The notes below the pieces were generated by a model that made no database searches, had not been told where the DNA came from, and saw only the letters and a program-made list of their open reading frames with translations. A DNA stretch of 64,000 nt from Ceriagrion tenellum (taxonomy: Eukaryota; Arthropoda; Insecta; Odonata; Coenagrionidae). The translations under genes were made by a program, and so were the position numbers. Below are positions 48,946 through 61,900 of this stretch, in pieces. Position 1 is the stretch's first letter. Each line of letters opens with the position of its first letter. The stretch covers positions 19,710,965 through 19,774,964 of the forward strand of contig OY720642.1 in NCBI GenBank assembly GCA_963169105.1, written 5' to 3'.

Positions 48946-50700
48946 TGCATCTAAGCGTTACCCTGCTAGCCACCTTAAGGGTGTTTGGCCGGGGAGAATT
49001 ATCACTAACATGCGCTATAATGTACATGTCACTTATACCAACATGCACTACACAAAAGGTATGCTACCAATGCCACATAATCTAATGAATTAATGTGAAA
49101 TGCGACTAAGTAAACGAGATACAAGAGTAATGCTGGGATCACGCAAGACGTGATGTTAGTACTACGTAATAGATTAAGAAGCAATCCCTTAGGGAGCAAA
49201 TCAACTAAGCAGCAGCTACAATACCTGTCGACTAACCTGCTGTCAAGTCTCACTGGCAGTTATTATGGTCTCTTGCTGATCGCGGGAAAAATTACATTTA
49301 AACCTGTGTGTTATACAATCTAATTTCCTAATTATCTTCTCATGATGTGATATACCGTAGTATGTTGGAGTTTGTAAGATATTAGTAACTTGGTTGGAAA
49401 ATAAATTAGTTTTGAATTTACATAAAAGATTAAGTAGAAGTTTTTTCGATGTCCTGAAAGCGTTTCCCATCTAGATTGTTGCAAGAGGTCAGTAACACTA
49501 ACCAGACTATCATAAGTCTTATACGTATCTTGTTGATCTGATCTGCGCTCGTTCAAGCTCCGTTCTAAAGCCTACCTCATGAGGATCCCAAACACTGGCT
49601 GCGTATTCCGCGTGGGCCTACCAAGAGAAAAGTAGCAGATTTCTCTGACTTTATTGTAGCACTGTCCGAGTACTCTTTGAATAAATCACAATTTATGATT
49701 AGCTTGACCAGTTATTTCCCGAATATGTTTGTTACACGAGATATCATTATTTAGCTAAACTGAGAGGTATTTTCCGGATTATACAGTCTCTTATTGGATA
49801 TGCTGTACGTAATAGTTGTAGTGGGGGAAATTTTTATTGTTCGTAAGTTCGTTGCAACATATATTTTCAATTTTAATTCTGGCTGCCGTGCATCGCACTA
49901 CGCTTGAATTGCCTTGATTGTCCTTCGTTAGCGCCTACTTAGCATAATTACTTAGGATTTCTCTCTGTTCACTACTGCGGCATCTGCAAGTAGTCGAAGC
50001 TTACTGTCTAGTATTTCATCAATATCGTTAATAAGAAAAAGGAGTAGAAGTGGGCCTATGGCACTCCCCTGTTGGACTAAGGAATCGACTTTCGCGTCGT
50101 TAGAAATGGAGCCGTCTAATACAACCCTCTGTTCACGATCGCTTAGGAATACTTAAATTCAGGAAATTACATCGTCGTATAAGCCGTAAAGTTTTAGTTT
50201 AATAAGTAACAATCCATGGGACACTTTATAAAATGCGTATTTAATGTCAAGAAGCATTTCGTCTTCTGGAAAGTTATCTTCACCCGAGACTATAATACCG
50301 TAGGCGAACAGAGCTAATTGAGTTCCGCAGGATCCTCCCTCCCTGAATCCGTGTTGTGTTTTTATTTGCAATTTCTGCGAATCGAGGTGTCTGATAAATA
50401 AGAATACTTTTATATGTTAAAGGTCTATGCATGAGACAGATGTAAGGGATATTGGTCGGTAATTCGATTGCTTTTTCTCATCACCACGTTTAAATATGGG
50501 CGTTACATTGGCAATTTTCCGGTCCCTGGGTGCTGTATGTTCCTTGATGAATATGTTAAATGCTATTATCTGCAAGTAGGGGGCTGTTTCTGAGGCTAGT
50601 TCTCTTCACACACGGGAAGAAAAATCTTCAGGTTTTGGTGACTTATTAAAACTCAGCGATTTTGACAACTTTTCTTTTTCTCGAACACAAATATCATTAG
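48946..50700 (-). pseudogene. CR1/L2-like LINE, heavily degraded reverse transcriptase
   Basis: The longest LINE remnant in the window. In minus-strand order, with many stops and frameshifts: YRPISLTSVSCIDL (about 50,430), QHGFREGGSCGTQLALFAYG, DIKYAFYKVSHGLLLIKLKL, a GSAIGPLLLLFLINDI block (about 50,040), then LADAAVV where the catalytic F/YADD box should be, and TYDSLVSVTDLLQQSRWETL (about 49,490). It ends near 48,946 with GGTGGCTAGCAGGGTAACGC TTAGATG, the same 3' terminus as the copies at 12.1, 45.4 and 58.2 kb. With the catalytic Asp pair altered and the frame broken, it is inactive. Confidence 0.85.
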
Positions 50701-51420
50701 GCGGCATCGAATGCCGGCAACGATCATAAACCGTCACGGATGTAAGATTTGGAGAACGTTCTTTTCAATTCAAAGTGTAATTAATTAGCTATGCCTAACT
50801 GTTTTTTAAAAATATTTTTAATATTTTGCCTTTATCATTTTTCATTGATCAACTGTAAATTTGTTTCCTTGAACTTCCCTACGTTTGACCAAAATGCCTT
50901 TTGGTTATCCTGTAACTGTTGAACAAGTGTTTTACTTATGATTCCCATGAATGCATTCCAAAACACCTCCTTTGTAGCGAGGTAAGGCTTTGTTGTGTTT
51001 TCGCTGTCTGGCAAAACTTTTTACATCCAGCCGATGACTATAGCACTTGGACTTGTTTTCTCCTTCCTGACATCGTACGCATGTTCACTGAGCATAAGAG
51101 ATGCATACGCTTCAGCAGTACACGAGCGAGCTTGGTCCTGAAGTCATGGGTCGTGAACTAGAAGGCGCTGAAAATTCCTCTAGTGTTTTTGCGAACACGA
51201 GTTTTCAGTTTGCCTTAATGTTTGTCCTTATAATGAAGTCCAATGAAATCAAAAGACGAGTTATTAATCAGATAAGTTTTAAAATGGAAAGATTTTTTTG
51301 CGGTTGGAGGTTTGTATTTTTTAAATTTCATGATAGAAAAACTTGTTTTTGTCGCAGTAGTCACAAATATGATGAGAAAATTGAGAGACTGATCGAAGAA
51401 TAAAACAGAGTAAGGTTTAT
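50701..51420. other. Unassigned DNA
   Basis: Nothing recognised on either strand. Confidence 0.5.
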
Positions 51421-51429
51421 AATGTCCCA

Positions 51430-51680
51430 GGGAGTCAGCTGGTTGGGACACGTGGAAAGAATGTGTTAAGAAGAAATCCCAAAGCGTATGATGAGGGGAA
51501 GGCTGTTCAACCAAAGGAAGCAGGGACGCCCAAAGATGAGATGATTCGACCAGGTACAAAGCGACCAGCAAAGGATCAGAGTGGGAGGATGGCGAGCCAG
51601 GGCCGCCTGGAGAGCGACGATGCAGTAGGGCAAGGCCCACCCCAGGCTGTAGCGCCACCGGATGATGAGTCACAAATATT
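51430..51680 (+). pseudogene. LINE reverse transcriptase C-terminus with in-frame stops
   Basis: A single plus-strand frame from TGG at 51,440 reads WLGHVERMC, stop, EEIPKRMMRGRLFNQRKQGR PKMR, stop (in place of the usual Trp), FDQVQSDQQ, GGWRARAAWRATMQ, stop, GKAHPRL. This is the family pattern WLGHV.RM...IPK....G....RRRGRP..RW...V........W...A.DR..WR...EAKAHPGL. It ends in a short GATGATGA run. Only this 80-codon tail is present. It differs from both other LINE groups in the window. Confidence 0.75.
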
Positions 51681-54584
51681 TGCGTTGTCATTATTATTTC
51701 ACGCCAATATGTTATATTTAATTGACCTCTTTTTATTAATAAAAAATTGCTTTTATCGGAAAAAGATGGATCTTGGAATTATAATAAATGCTACCTACTC
51801 ATTTCTAGAGATATATGCACCCTTTACAAGAAATTTCTGCTCTCACGACAACATATCGACATTGCGTGTGCTCGAGACTATGTATCTTTCTCTATAGAAA
51901 TTTTAGATTCACTTATTTGAGTCTAGGAATTTTCCCCACGTCTACGATCATGCAATACAGCAAGTGGTATGGAAACGTGATCGTCATTTTTGCCTCGTTC
52001 TTTTATAAACATTTTTTCAGCAAAGGTAGAAGAAAAAAGAATCATCCCGTTATGTGGTTTGCTCTGTCACATGGTTTATTTATTCGGGAGTTTTTTTTTA
52101 CCTTTATGGGTACCAATGCAACTTTTTCTCTTTTCCTTCGCCGCTCTTTAATTTTAATCTCATGTTGAGTGATGCAATATTTTACGTTTTGAGGTATTTT
52201 ACGAGCTTAATTTGCCTTTGAAATTTTAACCCAGATAAGTGGGTTCACAAAAAGTATACTAATTCATTCATTAAAACCATTGTGGCCGATGTGTTATGAT
52301 TACTAGCATGTGACCTTTTTTTCGAAGACTTTTGTCCCATTGTCAGCTGTTGAACTAAATGATGTTTCTTTACATGTATGTCAATTTACGATATAGACCT
52401 AACCTTTTTTACATTTACATCATTTTACCTTTAAGTGTTGAGATGGCTTTATTCTGCCCGTAAATGGGACAAATTCATGAGCTGCGAATTTATTACTGTG
52501 ACCCAAATCGGCTTTTAAATATTAATTACCATTGGTGAGGGCGTATTTAAAATGCATAAAACCAGTTTATCAATGATCATATGCCATGTGAACTCGTAAG
52601 CCTCTTGGAGCACACGACGATTTTATACTCACCTATCGAAACTTACCAATAATGTTTTTGGTGAGAATGTTCGGGATATGATATGCATGTAAAAATAAAC
52701 CGTAAGAGAATAAGGTTGTGTTCATTCTCGCTGTTGTAAAATTGAAACTGACTGAGCAGATTAATGTTTTGTTTCCAATCCGCTTATTGCTTGGCAGCTA
52801 ATTTGGAATTCCTTCATACATTTGTCTCATTTAAGTCGAGTCGTTGTAGCTTTAGTCATAAATCCTAATGTTACCGTTGTGTACTACGTGTAAATTATTT
52901 CTGTTTAGGCCTTTATCTGCTATTATTTGCTTCAAATTTAACCCCAGTTATAACTTATTTGCCAATCGTTATGCCGTGGAATTATTCTAATCCGTTCCTC
53001 CACTTCTGTTTCAGGGTCTTCCGAATATTGCCCGGCGATATCAATATGTTTGGAGGAATTCGGCGTTGGAGGTCTTATCTGTTCATCAAATTTTTTTTAT
53101 GCTTTCTTCCGACGCCCAGACTCAATTGCTTCCAGCCTTCTTCGCTGTACTGTACGCATGGCCTATGCTTTGGTAGCCATGCATATGGATGCTCAACACG
53201 TAGACCAGTTCCACTCCGTGGCAGAATAGTAGTCGAGTAGTTCCATTCCGTAGCAGTTTCACCCTTAAGCTGAGGATTATGTTTTCTAAAGGTAAGTTTA
53301 TTTTTTCTTGCCAAAAGATACTTTTGTCTGTTTTCAATGTAGAATATTTCCTGTTTGATCCTTCTATTTAATGTGCCTAAACTTTCCAGCTAAGTCAAGT
53401 TTTGAAGGTTTTCCAACTTCTCGATGTGATTACTTACCCCTGTGAATGTGTTATACTTGATTATGAAATTTAAAAAAAATAACACGTTGCGGACATGTCA
53501 TCTAGAAGATGCTAAAAATAGCTTGCTACCTAAGCATGCATGAGTGCGTAGAATTTCAGGCTAGCATAGCCGAGAATAGACTAGAGCGGTGAATTATCTA
53601 TTGCTTTAGAAAATATCTGAATCAATCCCTGGATAGAACATTGGTGTCATTAGACGGATTCGCTGTAATTGTCACTATGCTACGTACGTATTAGTAATCA
53701 ATTATGAAGTTATATATAAGGAAATAAATCTAAAAATTATTAATTCTAGGAAAGAAAATCATTTACTTCAGTTTTTACGAAAATTGATATTCGTTTAATA
53801 AGATTTCCTCGGAAAGCGCTTGTGTCGAATGGGAATGACAATAAAATATGATTTCTCAACTCCAATCGCTTTTAATATTATAAGAAAGTTCACGAGAAAA
53901 TACACTCCGTTTATCTAGTCAATCATAGTTTTTGGCCTAAATTTTAACAGAATTTTCATTCCTGGTGGTACAGGTCTCATTGTTCTACAGGCGAACAGGT
54001 TCTGGAGTACCTCGTAGTCCTAATGTTAAAAGATATATTCAATTTCGTGGAAAAGGCATTGTGAAAGCTCTCGGAGACTTAGTTTAGGATTCGCCGCGTA
54101 TAGATGTGTCATTGGAACTGAACACCCCAATTCACTCACTATCACCAATATCCTTAATTCAATTCTCAGATCACTGAGTTACTCGTGTCTCCCTTTCTAT
54201 CGTTGGAGGCGCTAATTCTGTTCTTTCCTCTTCCCCGCGGACCCAAAATTCTATTGTCATCGGACTTAGGCGTACCTTTTGTCCAAAATACGCCTCTAAC
54301 TTACCTTTCTATGTCATTGGTCTATTTTTTATATCGCTCGTTCTTATTTTCTCAATATTATTCCCCATTTTTATCTAATGGGCACAATTTTAGCTAAGAG
54401 ACTGATCACGTTTAGGGTAAATTTAGTTTTGAACGATGCGGTTTTAGCGATAGTTCCTGATTAATGCTCTGTGGCCATTGATATATCAAAAATTAGGACG
54501 GTGATGATGCGGATGAAGCATTTGGATTCATGAACTTAATTCTGCCGGTAGTTGCCCGAAGATTGCTGACGTTAAAAGTCCGAC
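51681..54584. other. Unassigned DNA
   Basis: No gene recognised. A minus-strand frame at 53,075-53,314 (contains GTGLRVEHPYAWLPKHRPC) has fairly balanced composition and might be a fossil of something coding, but I do not recognise it. Confidence 0.45.
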
Positions 54585-54617
54585 GTTTCGTGACCGATGG
54601 CAGTCACTAATTCAAGG
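54585..54617 (-). repeat. CCTTGAATTA...CACGAAACG hairpin motif
   Basis: On the minus strand, CCTTGAATTA precedes the stem GTGAC/GTCAC (loop TGCCATCG), followed directly by GAAACGTCGGAC. Same architecture as the CGAAAC motifs elsewhere, but the first box lacks GATGA. Probably a fragment of a dispersed repeat. Confidence 0.25.
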
Positions 54618-55314
54618 ATTGTAGTTACATTTAAAAATACTATGAGCAGTGGGTGCTCGTTCTTGGGCTAAAACCATCACTACCAACCTTACTCGGTGAT
54701 TACCCAATTAATGATGATTCGGCCATAGTCAGACGCAAAAACTACATTAGTGAATAAGAATGCTTATTCTGTAAGACCTCGCATTGATTTCCGGTTTGAG
54801 TGATCTTTTTCTGAGGAAATTTTTTACGCTTAACCCATTAGAAATTGCTTAAACTTTATTTAACAATGAAAAACTATGAGGTAATGTGGAAAGGGTAAAT
54901 GCAGGGATGAGAATAGATAGTCGCGTCACTTCTAAGAAGGACTTCTAGGAAGGAGTGGAAGGTTGAATGTTGCGTTTAAACACGCGTAAAGCATCTCAAA
55001 GTACTCTAGTGCTAAGTGCTATGGTACCAGCAATTAAATTATGAGTTCTATAAATGTTTCTCACTGTATTCCGATTAAGTCTGTATGAAGACTTGATAGC
55101 GACTCTCGAGGCCCAGTTCCCGAATCTCATGAAATATAGATGTAAGCCTCCGATTTTTGTTTCGATTTCATCTTGCTGACCTCGTTAGCGATAATGATAC
55201 ACTCCTGACTTTGAGTTTTTCCGTAAAGTTCGAATAAAGTTTTGCAGCCGTCAATGATACCTGAGTGATGAAAAATGATTTGGGATGAAAATAAATGACA
55301 AAGAAGATAAGTAG
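54618..55314. other. Unassigned DNA
   Basis: Nothing recognised. Weak similarity to sequence downstream of the second cuticular gene may begin near 55,150-55,310, suggesting the duplicated block extends slightly past the poly(A) site. Confidence 0.45.
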
Positions 55315-55654
55315 TAAGGAGATTTTTTATTGAACCCACTCCGAGGTACAAACGTCTTCCTGCGTACAACGTTGCAAGGTGACCAGGACTCCAGAGGCCT
55401 ATCCCGGAAGGGCGTCAGCCTTGGACTTCGAGGTGCAGACACCTCGGGTTCCAGCGCCCGTCTCCTCCGCACTCTGCGCGCTATCTATCGGTGTGCGCGC
55501 CAATGTCAGTGGCACGGTGGGCCGGTCTATTCCCGCAAGGCGTCCCGCTCGCACGTCTCCCACGCTGAAGGGGCCCATGTTTTTGCATCACGTTTCTCTG
55601 GGGACAGGTAGGGATTCATTTGGGGGGGGGGGGGCGTTCATAAATTAAATTGGT
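55315..55654 (-). other. 3' UTR of cuticular-protein gene 1, with poly(A) signal
   Basis: The poly(A) signal AATAAA is on the minus strand at 55,331-55,326, about 325 bp after the stop codon. The UTR holds a C13 run (G13 on plus, 55,622-55,634) and a 103-bp block (55,416-55,518) with no difference from 62,736-62,838 in the second gene. Inside that block is a perfect 7-bp stem-loop, CGAGGTG-CAGA-CACCTCG on the plus strand (55,429-55,446). The overlapping open frames on both strands are not conserved outside this block and are not genes. Confidence 0.7.
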
Positions 55655-56925
55655 TTAGGCGACCACGAATCCGTGGTGGTGGAGGGGGGAGTAGGCGTAG
55701 GGGTGGGCGACGTGGTGGGAGGCGTAGAGGGTGGGGGCGCCAACGTGAGCGGTCACCCCGGTGACGACGGGGGCGTGGGCCTTGTAGGAGACGGCGACGG
55801 GGGTTGCCACGTGCTGGATGACCGGTGACACGGCAGCATAAGAGTGGCCCTCGACGGTGGAGTAGGCGAAGTTGCCTCCCAGGCGCTCAGACTTGATGAC
55901 GGCGCTGTCGAGGCTGGGGGTCCTCACCAGGGTGGTGTGGGGGATGAGCCCAGCGCTGGCGACTCCGACGATGGCGAGGAGGGCGAGGAAAGCCTAAGAG
56001 GATTAAAAAGAAAGTGAACGTCGATTAGAATGAAGTCTAGCGGTCGAATCTGTTCCTAGCAAACAATACTACCAAGGAAATGATCATTTTTCAACTGAAC
56101 CTTGTTAGTATTTCGAATACAAAAGCCAAATTGTAAATTTGATGGCCTTCAAAATACACCGAAATAAAAAAATTATAGAACGCAATGGCTGAAACCACAT
56201 TCTGGAATAATATATATTAACCGCGATTACGTCAAAATATCTGAGGAACTTGCCAGCTCCAGTGGCCTGCCAACCTTAGGATTGCGGGTTTTAATTCCGC
56301 CTGGGTGGGATATTTACCTCCTAGGCCATAGTTGAGTGTGTTTGTCTATACACTGAATAGGAAGTAATTAGCGTAATTCGCTACCTATCAAGAAATAGTT
56401 AGTATAATATATTATTAAATTGGCTCTAGAAATCATCGTCCAGGGATTTCAGAAGAACGCAGAATTTTTTAATTTAGACTTTTGGACCTCATTAAAAAAT
56501 CAGTCAGGGCCCATAGATCTCGAAAGCTGAGCATTACATGTTAAAAGCAGTCTGATTACTATAGCTTCCATATTTTGCAACCGCGAATTTTAGGGCCTTG
56601 AATCTGGTGAAAGGAGCATCTCAGCGTGTCTGTACGTCATTTTTCCTAGATGATCATGTTCATTTTGGTACCCCATTGCAGACATAATCCACATTATTTT
56701 GCAATATTTATCGATTATCATAGTGTTCCCTAACTATTCAACGGGAATATGCCCCTCTCCTCCGTCTTAATCTACACACGCCAGTAATGCTGTTTCCGTT
56801 GGTACACGAGACATGACTTAAAAATAACAAAATCGACTCGTTGAGATTTAACCGCGGGTGCTACTTTGATTCGTTACGGAAATCAATTGGAAAGGTATCT
56901 TATCATTATTCATTATTACCTTCAT
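55655..56925 (-). CDS. Cuticular protein (His/Ala/Val-rich), two exons, complete
   Basis: Small secreted structural protein expected in the chitin-containing exoskeleton. Exon 1 supplies only ATG AAG (56,925-56,920), followed by donor GTAATA. The intron is 56,919-55,994 (acceptor CTTAG), and exon 2 runs from 55,993 to the TAA ending at 55,655, giving 114 residues. The N-terminus MKAFLALLAIVGVASA is a clear signal peptide, with likely cleavage before GLIPH. The mature part has LDSAVIKSERLGGNFAYST and VEGHSYAAVSP, then a low-complexity tail rich in His, Ala, Val, Tyr and Pro (VIQHVATPVAVSYKAHAPVV, HHVAHPYAYSPLHHHGFVVA). No Rebers-Riddiford chitin-binding domain is visible, so it is a low-complexity cuticular class; the exact family is not certain. 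An intron splitting the signal peptide is usual in insect cuticular genes. A TATA box lies upstream, and a SINE sits in the intron. Confidence 0.9.
56250..56390 (+). mobile_element. tRNA-derived SINE fragment inside intron 1
   Basis: An A-box-like TCCAGTGGCCTGCCAACC (56,257-56,274) and a degenerate B box GGTTTTAATTCC (56,287-56,298) followed by GCCTGGGTGG. It differs from the 11.5 kb SINE in both head and body, so it is a second family. It lies antisense to the host cuticular gene. The ends are approximate. Confidence 0.55.
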
Positions 56926-57009
56926 TTTGATTGGGCGTTGGAAGTTGTGGGCTTCTCCTTACTGCTGTGAAGATCGGTTTGGTTATGCTTTGAATTCCGA
57001 CTGCACCCG

Positions 57010-57017
57010 TTTATATA
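57010..57017 (-). promoter_or_regulatory. TATA box of cuticular-protein gene 1
   Basis: TATATAAA on the minus strand, 85-92 bp upstream of the ATG. Transcription would start about 30 bp downstream (near 56,985), leaving a short 5' UTR of about 60 bases. TATA-driven promoters with short leaders are common in cuticular genes. Confidence 0.65.
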
Positions 57018-57029
57018 GGTCCTCGGGTA

Positions 57030-58160
57030 TTTCCGCCCTCCAGGCAAGGACGGGCGGTGGCCCTTATGGACCAATTTGCCTGCTGCCGAACTCTTCCGCA
57101 AAGGGCGTCCAAGTTTGTCTGATTGACATTGGCTGTGTTCAAGGACTTGGAACTTTCTCCACTTCCTGTTGGATGAAAATTATATCGAATCGAAGGATAA
57201 TGGTTGCGTCCGTCTGGTATCTACGTCATTCGCAGAAAAAAATATTTTTTTTTTTAAATCTCCCATAACGCACCTGTAATCTGCGTTGGGTAGCGTAATA
57301 ATGATTTATATCCCGTGGTTAGAATTCTGATTCTATATCCTACTGATGCCACTGTTGGTAAAATTTTTCTTTGTTTTTCTATGCCTATTATCATTGTATT
57401 AATTCCTCTTTGATTGGAAACGTGATTACGAATAAATAGAGTGTTTGATATTTTTTGTAAAACATGCATAAAAATTTTGGCAAATTAAACTGGATATTTC
57501 TTAAGGTTAGTTAAATGAAATTATTCTTGAATTAATGGGCTACTTGATATTGTTTAAGTATTTATAACCCTTTTACTTTGGACATACTTACATTTTTCTT
57601 TAATATTGAGATTGATAATCATCTTCCGAGGTTTTTACATATAGGAGAGTGATGAGCGTGCGTCTGACGAACAAATACATAATTGTAAAAATATGCTTTA
57701 TTCAATTTTATCTCCTAATTTTCTTTCCGTTTGACACAACGATTTTATATACTATGGAAACAATTTACCATAGGTATGCAGCAGTGAAATCCCAGAACCG
57801 TAATTCGCCATAATATTTACAAAATTTACTTTTACATCTCTCTCTTCCTGTTTAATTTTCTTAATCCTTTCCCAATACCATGAAAGTATTCGCAATAATA
57901 TAGCCATAACTTAGTTATTAAAGGACTAATTATCATGATACGGATATTTTTTATGTATCCACAAATTAATATTACTTAGCATTGACGTTGAGCATAATAG
58001 TTTATCATCGTTGATTTCTCATTAATCTATATGGGAGATACTTAAATTGTTGGGATCTTTAGTTTATGTTTATGCATTCGTATTAAATACTTTCCACCTA
58101 AATAGTTTTATTATGATGTGGAATTTATAAGAATTGAGCGGTGTATGAACTATTTTCTAT
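57030..58160. other. Upstream region of cuticular gene 1 and unassigned DNA
   Basis: No further gene or repeat recognised. Regulatory sites for gene 1 would be expected in the first few hundred bases, but none can be named from sequence alone. Confidence 0.45.
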
Positions 58161-58940
58161 CATCTACGTAATACCCTGCGAGCCGCCGCATGGGCGTGTG
58201 GCAGGGCGGTATTAGGTCACAAGCCGAGTAAAGGTGAAGTCTTTTGGTGATGAAATGGTGACTTGTATTATAGGAGTGTATTTAGTGGAGCTCAATTTTT
58301 ATTGTGGTCGCTTAATGTTCGCGGAAAGAACGATTTTTTGTACCTATCTGTTCGGCAGTGTATCTATCTTATTTTCTCGCATCTGTCAAACCTAGAGATG
58401 TAGTGAGGAGTCATGATAATATTCTCTATTTCGCTCTGAAATATGTCAGTTCTGAATTTATCAAGCAAACTAAGCCTAGTGTATAGCCTTCGAGTCTCTA
58501 GGGGCTCCCACCTAAATCCCTCTAAACGTTGTGAGACACTATATGTACGCTCGTAGCAGTTTTTAACGAAGCGCGCTGCTTTCCTTTGTATTTTATTAAT
58601 TTTTTTGGTTAAATATATTGAATCAGGGTCCCAAACGCTCGCGGCATATTCGAGGTGTGGCCTAACCAGAGCGAAGTAGCATCTCTCTTTGACTGCTTCA
58701 TCCGAGAACCTTCCGATTATACGTTTAATAAAACCTAGTTTTTTTAATGCTGCGCCACATATGTTCTGTATGTGTAATCCCCACGATATATCAGATGTTA
58801 AGGTAATTCCAAGATATTTGACTGTATCGGCAGATTTTATGTTTACTCCACCCACAGTATAGGTATGGCATTTTTGTGATGACTTTCGCAGGAAATGAAC
58901 ATTGGTGCATTTACTAATATGGAATTCTAATCCTGAGCCC
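58161..58940 (-). pseudogene. CR1/L2-like LINE, 3' part with reverse transcriptase C-terminus
   Basis: The best preserved CR1/L2-like copy. The minus strand reads GLEFHISKCTNVHFL, then VGGVNIKSADTVKYLGITLT, KKLGFIKRIIGRFSDEAVKE, RCYFALVRPHLEYAASVWDP, NKIQRKAARFVKNCYERTYS and WEPLETRRLYTRLSLLDKF. The frame is open for at least 163 codons (58,855-58,364). The 3' UTR follows and ends with CTGCCACACGCCCATGCGG and GTATTACGTAGATG at 58,161. It lacks everything upstream of the end of the RT domain (5' truncation near 58,940), the usual outcome of incomplete reverse transcription. Confidence 0.9.
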
Positions 58941-61900
58941 AGGATGATGATAAATGTTGGCGCTTATTTCTTTGCTTTTAAATTGGAGGCTACTAATCAA
59001 TAGTAGCTTAATGGTTTTCACTTTGTATATTGCTTTGCTCGAATTTACATAACGAGAAAAAAATCCCGTCTTTTTAATACCAATAATAGAATAGGAGGCA
59101 AAATAAATAGTACTAAATTGGGAAGCACCTTCTCTTTTTTTGATCATATGCATCCATCAATTTTAATTTCTCTCTCGTACACAGCTTATATATTACTCCC
59201 TCAAAATTATTTTTAAGCCCATTTATATTGAATTATCCAAACCCTTCTTTTAAGGCGTTGATAATTCTTTTTGAAGTATGTATTCATGTATAAATATGGT
59301 GCAGACGTACGTTGAATTCGACTTAGTTTTACTCTTCAATGACATTTGACCCTCAAGATATGTCATTTTAGGTGTGATAACTCAACTTTAATACTCTATC
59401 TAAGTGCTGCTAAGTTAAAAAAAAAATATTTCTCATTTATCCTCTTTCATCTTTCTCACTCATTATTGTAGCCAATGTTTTTCTTCTGATTAATTGCAAA
59501 ATTTATTTTTTTTCTTCCAACCATCTCTTTCTTACCTTTCTTTTATCAAACCTATTTGTTCGCTGATCGGCCCATACATTTCGTATCTATCAGTATAGAT
59601 CACTGCTTTCATGTCATTTTCATTCTTATTTTTGCATTTGCAACCCTGCACGTATCATTAAATAGGACCAAACGCTCACTACACTCACTAGGAGAATAAC
59701 TTAGTGAATACTTAAACCTCTGAGTGAACTTACTGAAGAATATTCTAAAATCTTTAAGTTAGCACTCCATTGTCTTCACCTTCCTCCGATATGTTGAGAG
59801 AGATTTTCTATTCTTTATACGTCCCTCCACCGTGCTTGACGGCTAGGTTATCATACCAATCGTTCCTAAAAATTAGGTTACCATACTTGTCTTCATTTTG
59901 GTCTCCCTGCACTTCTCTTTCCCGGCGGTAACTTATCGCGAGCATCTATGTTTACACCATGCACCCGTGTGAGTGACTTCGTACCACATTATTTGTTAAT
60001 GCAATATTTGGAACTTCATCTATTTTTAACTTAGAATACCATTTCTTAGCATCCTTGCTCTTGCTGTATCTGGCCAAGTCTCCGCCAAATATGTCATTAC
60101 TGGTCTTGCAGCAGCTTTGAAAACTCTAGATTTTGCTTCTACACCTGTTCGTCGGTTCTACCGTATCGCTTCGTTCAAGCATCCAACTGTCACTTAGGCA
60201 TAATTTGTTTATAGTCTGAATTGACATTCAAAATCAATCGCTATTCTCCTCTGTGTAGCGTTGTATTGCCTTGTAATCCATACTATTGATACTCCATTTT
60301 AAGGATAGTAAGTGAACTGAAAATTATCCTTCTCAGTCATTGTCCTTAAAATGTTAACGGCTCTGGATTTGGAGTACGATTCCGGGTTAACTATCTTAAT
60401 TTGCTGACCATCAACTTTATGTAGTTTGATTCGATTGTAGTGTAGGTAGTCGACTGTTAATTACGCCTCTAATTGGTTTACTTCTCTGCAATGCGAGATT
60501 ATAAGATTTGACTTGGATTATCACGATTCGGCGCTCAAGTGGCCGATGAAAAAATTCCATTGCCTTCGATCACTGTTCCAGCCAATCCAAATGTTGGCGC
60601 CTGCCGCTTCGGATTAAAGTGATCATTTTTGAGGAACAATGAAGTTGTTCACTTGATCACTGAGTGATCAGTTTGCCTCAATGCGACCGATTTATGCAAA
60701 GTGAATTGCTCGATTAATTAACTTGTAGATTATGCGTCTTCTTAAAAGTGAACGGCAACGTTTAATTAAAACAACTCGATGAATTGTTGACGAGGGCGCT
60801 TTTGCGTGGCTCCCTTCGAATACCTACTTACGGTGGGTCGCTAAATGCAAACAATGTAATCGGCGCAATTATCATAAGTGATCATCTGAGGGAGAACTTC
60901 AAAGAATTCTGCGGTGCCTCCATTAAGTTTACCCGCAATTAAATACTTGATCTTCGATCGACAACCAATGATAGCATTTTTAATCCAAGTCCATCTCTTT
61001 CTCTCAATTAAACACAATGCTTTGCCTCTTGTTTATTGTGTTACATGCTACTCCCTTGTGACCGGTATTTTGATTAACTTCGTGGGATTGGGTTGAAAGA
61101 TAAGTTTACGAAAGAAGGTTTCAAGCCCATTGATATTTAGCTTATTACATGTTTGTTATTGCTTTTTTAGGATCGAAATCTACTGTCTTTATGACATATG
61201 AACGTCGGAACTTTGAAAACCTGTTAACTTCTTCTCTAATATTTTCATTTTAGGTGTGTTAACACTGGCATTCACGCCTCTCCTCCGATCTCAACTCGTG
61301 TCAATTATTATGAATTACGTCCGTGTAAGTCAGCGTTAGAATTCACTTTCTTGGGGAATAAGACATCTTGATTTCTCACGTAGTTCTTTTCCTCAGAATT
61401 TATTATGATATAATATACCATGACATGGTATAAGAATCACATTTTCTACATTGGTATGGTACACAGGTAGGTGCCGAAAGTACGTTGTAATCTTACCTGA
61501 CCTTCTGCGCGAAGGTTATTTAAAGGGCAGACGCGCAATCGTGAAATATTTCTAATCAGTTCAATTTATCTCCAGATAAAATTATGTGATTTTCATTCAG
61601 CTTTATTGTCTTCTGAGTCACAAGTCCTTTACGGTTAGGTTTTGTTTGCAGGGGAGAAATTATATAACTTTGAAACTTTCGATGCTGTTCATTATTTTCC
61701 CATTTAATATTTTCTGGAATGTTACGATTCCTTAGTTATAATGCTATTTTGCTAATTGTGATTGTATGGTTATAAAAGTATCTATTATTTCTAACTAGAA
61801 GTCAATGCATATTTATTTTTAAACTGAACAGTCAAAGGTATCTTGTATTTTTACACAGGCGTGATCATAGGCCGCAGCGTAAGTTTTTATTTCAATTGAC

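Noticed and set aside
55330..55648. Plus-strand frames of about 90 codons, similar in both cuticular loci
   Set aside because: They fall in the homologous 3' UTRs, and their similarity is explained by the identical 103-bp DNA block; reading frames break where the DNA diverges.
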